Assembly (NCBI GenBank): GCA_019636445.1
Contig: JAHBXO010000035.1
Location: 1 to 55,952, forward strand
DNA: 55,952 bases
Direction: 5' to 3'
From: Gemmataceae bacterium
GTDB taxonomy: Bacteria; Planctomycetota; Planctomycetia; Gemmatales; Gemmataceae
Position numbers and translations under genes: made by a program
In this document: piece after piece, positions 54,884 through 55,952 of the stretch
How positions within the stretch are numbered: the first letter of the stretch is position 1
Layout: every line of letters begins with the position of its first letter
Notes under the pieces: generated by a model
The model's input: the letters and a program-made list of their open reading frames with translations, nothing else
Databases searched by the model: none
Told to the model about the DNA's origin: nothing

Positions 54884-55952
54884 ATGAATCGCCGCCCGTT
54901 CCACCGCTCCGCTGCCGTTCGCCCGACCCGATTGGGCCTTGTCGCGTTGGAAGATCGCCTGACGCCGGCGACCTTCACGGTGTCGAACCTGAACGACGCC
55001 GGCGCCGGCTCGTTACGGGATGCGATCGCGTCGGCGAATTCGACCGCTGGGGCCGACACGATCAACTTCCAAGCCGGGCTGACCGGCACGATCACGCTGG
55101 CGAGCCAATTGACGATTACGGATAAGTCGGGCGCGACAACGATCATCGGGCCAGGGGCGGAGCGCATCGGCGTGAGCGGGAATAACGCGACCCGAATATT
55201 CCAAGTGAATGTCGGAGTCACGGCCAACTTCAGCGGTCTGACGCTGAGGAACGGAAGTGCCCCACTCGACTTGGGCGGTGCCGTTCTGAGCGGGGGCAAC
55301 ATCTCGTTCGATTCGATGGTGTTCGATGCCAACACTTCGCGGAGTGGCGGTGCGATTTATTCCTTTGATACGGTCACGATCACCCGATCATTATTCACTG
55401 GTAATATTGCGATCGGCGGGAATGGCGCGGACGGGAGCGCGACGGGTGGCGGAGGCGGGGGCGGCGGTGGGGCCGGAGCGGGAGGAGCGCTCGGCAACCA
55501 AGGCACGGGTTCCGTCTCGAATTCCACATTCATCGGCAACCAGGCGATCGGCGGTAACGGCGGGCGCGGCTTCGCGAACGGCGGCGTCGGCACGGGCACG
55601 GGCGGTCAGGGCGGCAACAACGGCGGTACCGGCGGCGCGCCGGGTCTGGCCGGGGGCGCGGGCGGCAACTTCGTGGGCGGCGGCGGCGGCGGCGGGTCGA
55701 ACAACGGCACAGCGGGTTCGACTGCTACGAACAGCACGGGAGCAGCGGGTGGCAGCGGCGCATCATCCTCCGGCGCAGGCGGCACAGGTGGCAACGGAAA
55801 CGGCTCTGGGGCGGCAAGCCCCGGAAGCGCGGGTGGCGCGGGCGCTACGTACACCGCGACCGTAGGCGGGACTGCCGGCGCGGGCGGCGGTGGTGGTGGT
55901 GGCGGGTCAGGTTCTTCGTCCGCTGGCGCTGGCGGCTCTGGCGGTCTTTACG
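54884..55952 (+). CDS. Beta-helix surface protein with PGRS-like Gly-rich stretch (3' end outside window)
   Basis: An open frame from ATG 54884 to the window edge (356 codons). The basic start RRPFHRSAAVRPTR leads into LGLVALEDRLTPA, the LExR-type motif also seen in the two giant genes. Then FTVSNLNDAGAGSLRDAIASAN is typical of CSLREA/right-handed beta-helix (polymorphic outer-membrane-like) surface proteins. From residue ~175 the protein becomes very glycine-rich (GNGGRGFANGGVGTGTGG, GGGGGGGS), like PE_PGRS repeats of mycobacteria. Predicted exported adhesin or matrix protein; the C-terminus is not visible. It is divergent from the DUF58 gene, 115 bases between starts. Confidence 0.85.
   Translation, partial: MNRRPFHRSAAVRPTRLGLVALEDRLTPATFTVSNLNDAGAGSLRDAIASANSTAGADTINFQAGLTGTITLASQLTITDKSGATTIIGPGAERIGVSGNNATRIFQVNVGVTANFSGLTLRNGSAPLDLGGAVLSGGNISFDSMVFDANTSRSGGAIYSFDTVTITRSLFTGNIAIGGNGADGSATGGGGGGGGGAGAGGALGNQGTGSVSNSTFIGNQAIGGNGGRGFANGGVGTGTGGQGGNNGGTGGAPGLAGGAGGNFVGGGGGGGSNNGTAGSTATNSTGAAGGSGASSSGAGGTGGNGNGSGAASPGSAGGAGATYTATVGGTAGAGGGGGGGGSGSSSAGAGGSGGLY
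55410..55952 (+). repeat. Glycine-rich (PGRS-like) coding stretch, continues past window
   Basis: Short GGN/GGT/GGA-type codon repeats coding for Gly, Ala, Asn, Thr and Ser, with two poly-Gly runs. Slippage-prone at the DNA level; part of the beta-helix gene. Confidence 0.75.

Noticed and set aside
53395..55335. 646-codon version of the DUF58 gene
   Set aside because: The extra 189 codons run antisense through the divergent beta-helix gene; membrane helix 1 begins right at ATG 54768.

Overview
The window looks like a chromosomal segment of a large-genome planctomycete, probably close to Gemmata. This is inferred from high GC, giant repeat-rich surface proteins, a CSPTR-type sulfatase and three giant or secreted proteins that share a planctomycete-style basic N-terminus followed by an LExR-type motif (LELEDRNLMA, LEARENPS, LEDRLTPA). 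No 16S or other phylogenetic marker was available, so the genus is not proven.

Left third (1-15 kb) is accessory DNA. It opens with the 3' end of a SNF2-like helicase, followed by three tightly packed genes: a 1439-residue UPF1-like SF1 helicase carrying a roughly 500-residue coiled-coil insertion, a 425-residue winged-helix protein and a two-HKD phospholipase-D-family protein. The set looks like a DNA-targeting defence cassette, and I do not recognise this exact combination. A decayed C-terminal transposase scar sits between the first two genes. On the opposite strand just after the cassette lies an orphan fragment homologous to the N-terminus of the SF1 helicase. Next come an RtcR-like (CARF + sigma-54 AAA+) regulator, divergent DUF4258-like genes that are tandemly duplicated and partly deleted, a small glycine-zipper membrane protein, and a striking secreted protein that joins bulb-lectin repeats, a PD-(D/E)xK nuclease-like core and a glycine-zipper hairpin. 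A full-length copy of the transposase closes the block, and beside it stands a hybrid sensor kinase whose first PAS domain is cut off.

Middle (17.3-40.1 kb) is almost entirely two giant minus-strand genes. One encodes a 2546-residue PKD-repeat/FG-GAP protein with 17 WGDG-type units. The other encodes a roughly 4989-residue filamentous-haemagglutinin-like beta-repeat protein with a separate C-terminal array of about 12 units. Both are predicted surface or extracellular proteins.

Right part (40.4-55.9 kb) is ordinary chromosomal content: a secreted alpha/beta hydrolase, an HU-like protein, transketolase, long-form HisG, an LRR protein, MobA-like nucleotidyltransferase, a secreted sulfatase, a cysteine-cluster protein, a STAS/anti-sigma-kinase pair, MutS and a DUF58 protein. 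It ends in a truncated beta-helix protein with a PGRS-like glycine-rich stretch. Several clear inverted repeats lie between genes. No rRNA, tRNA or CRISPR array was found by eye.
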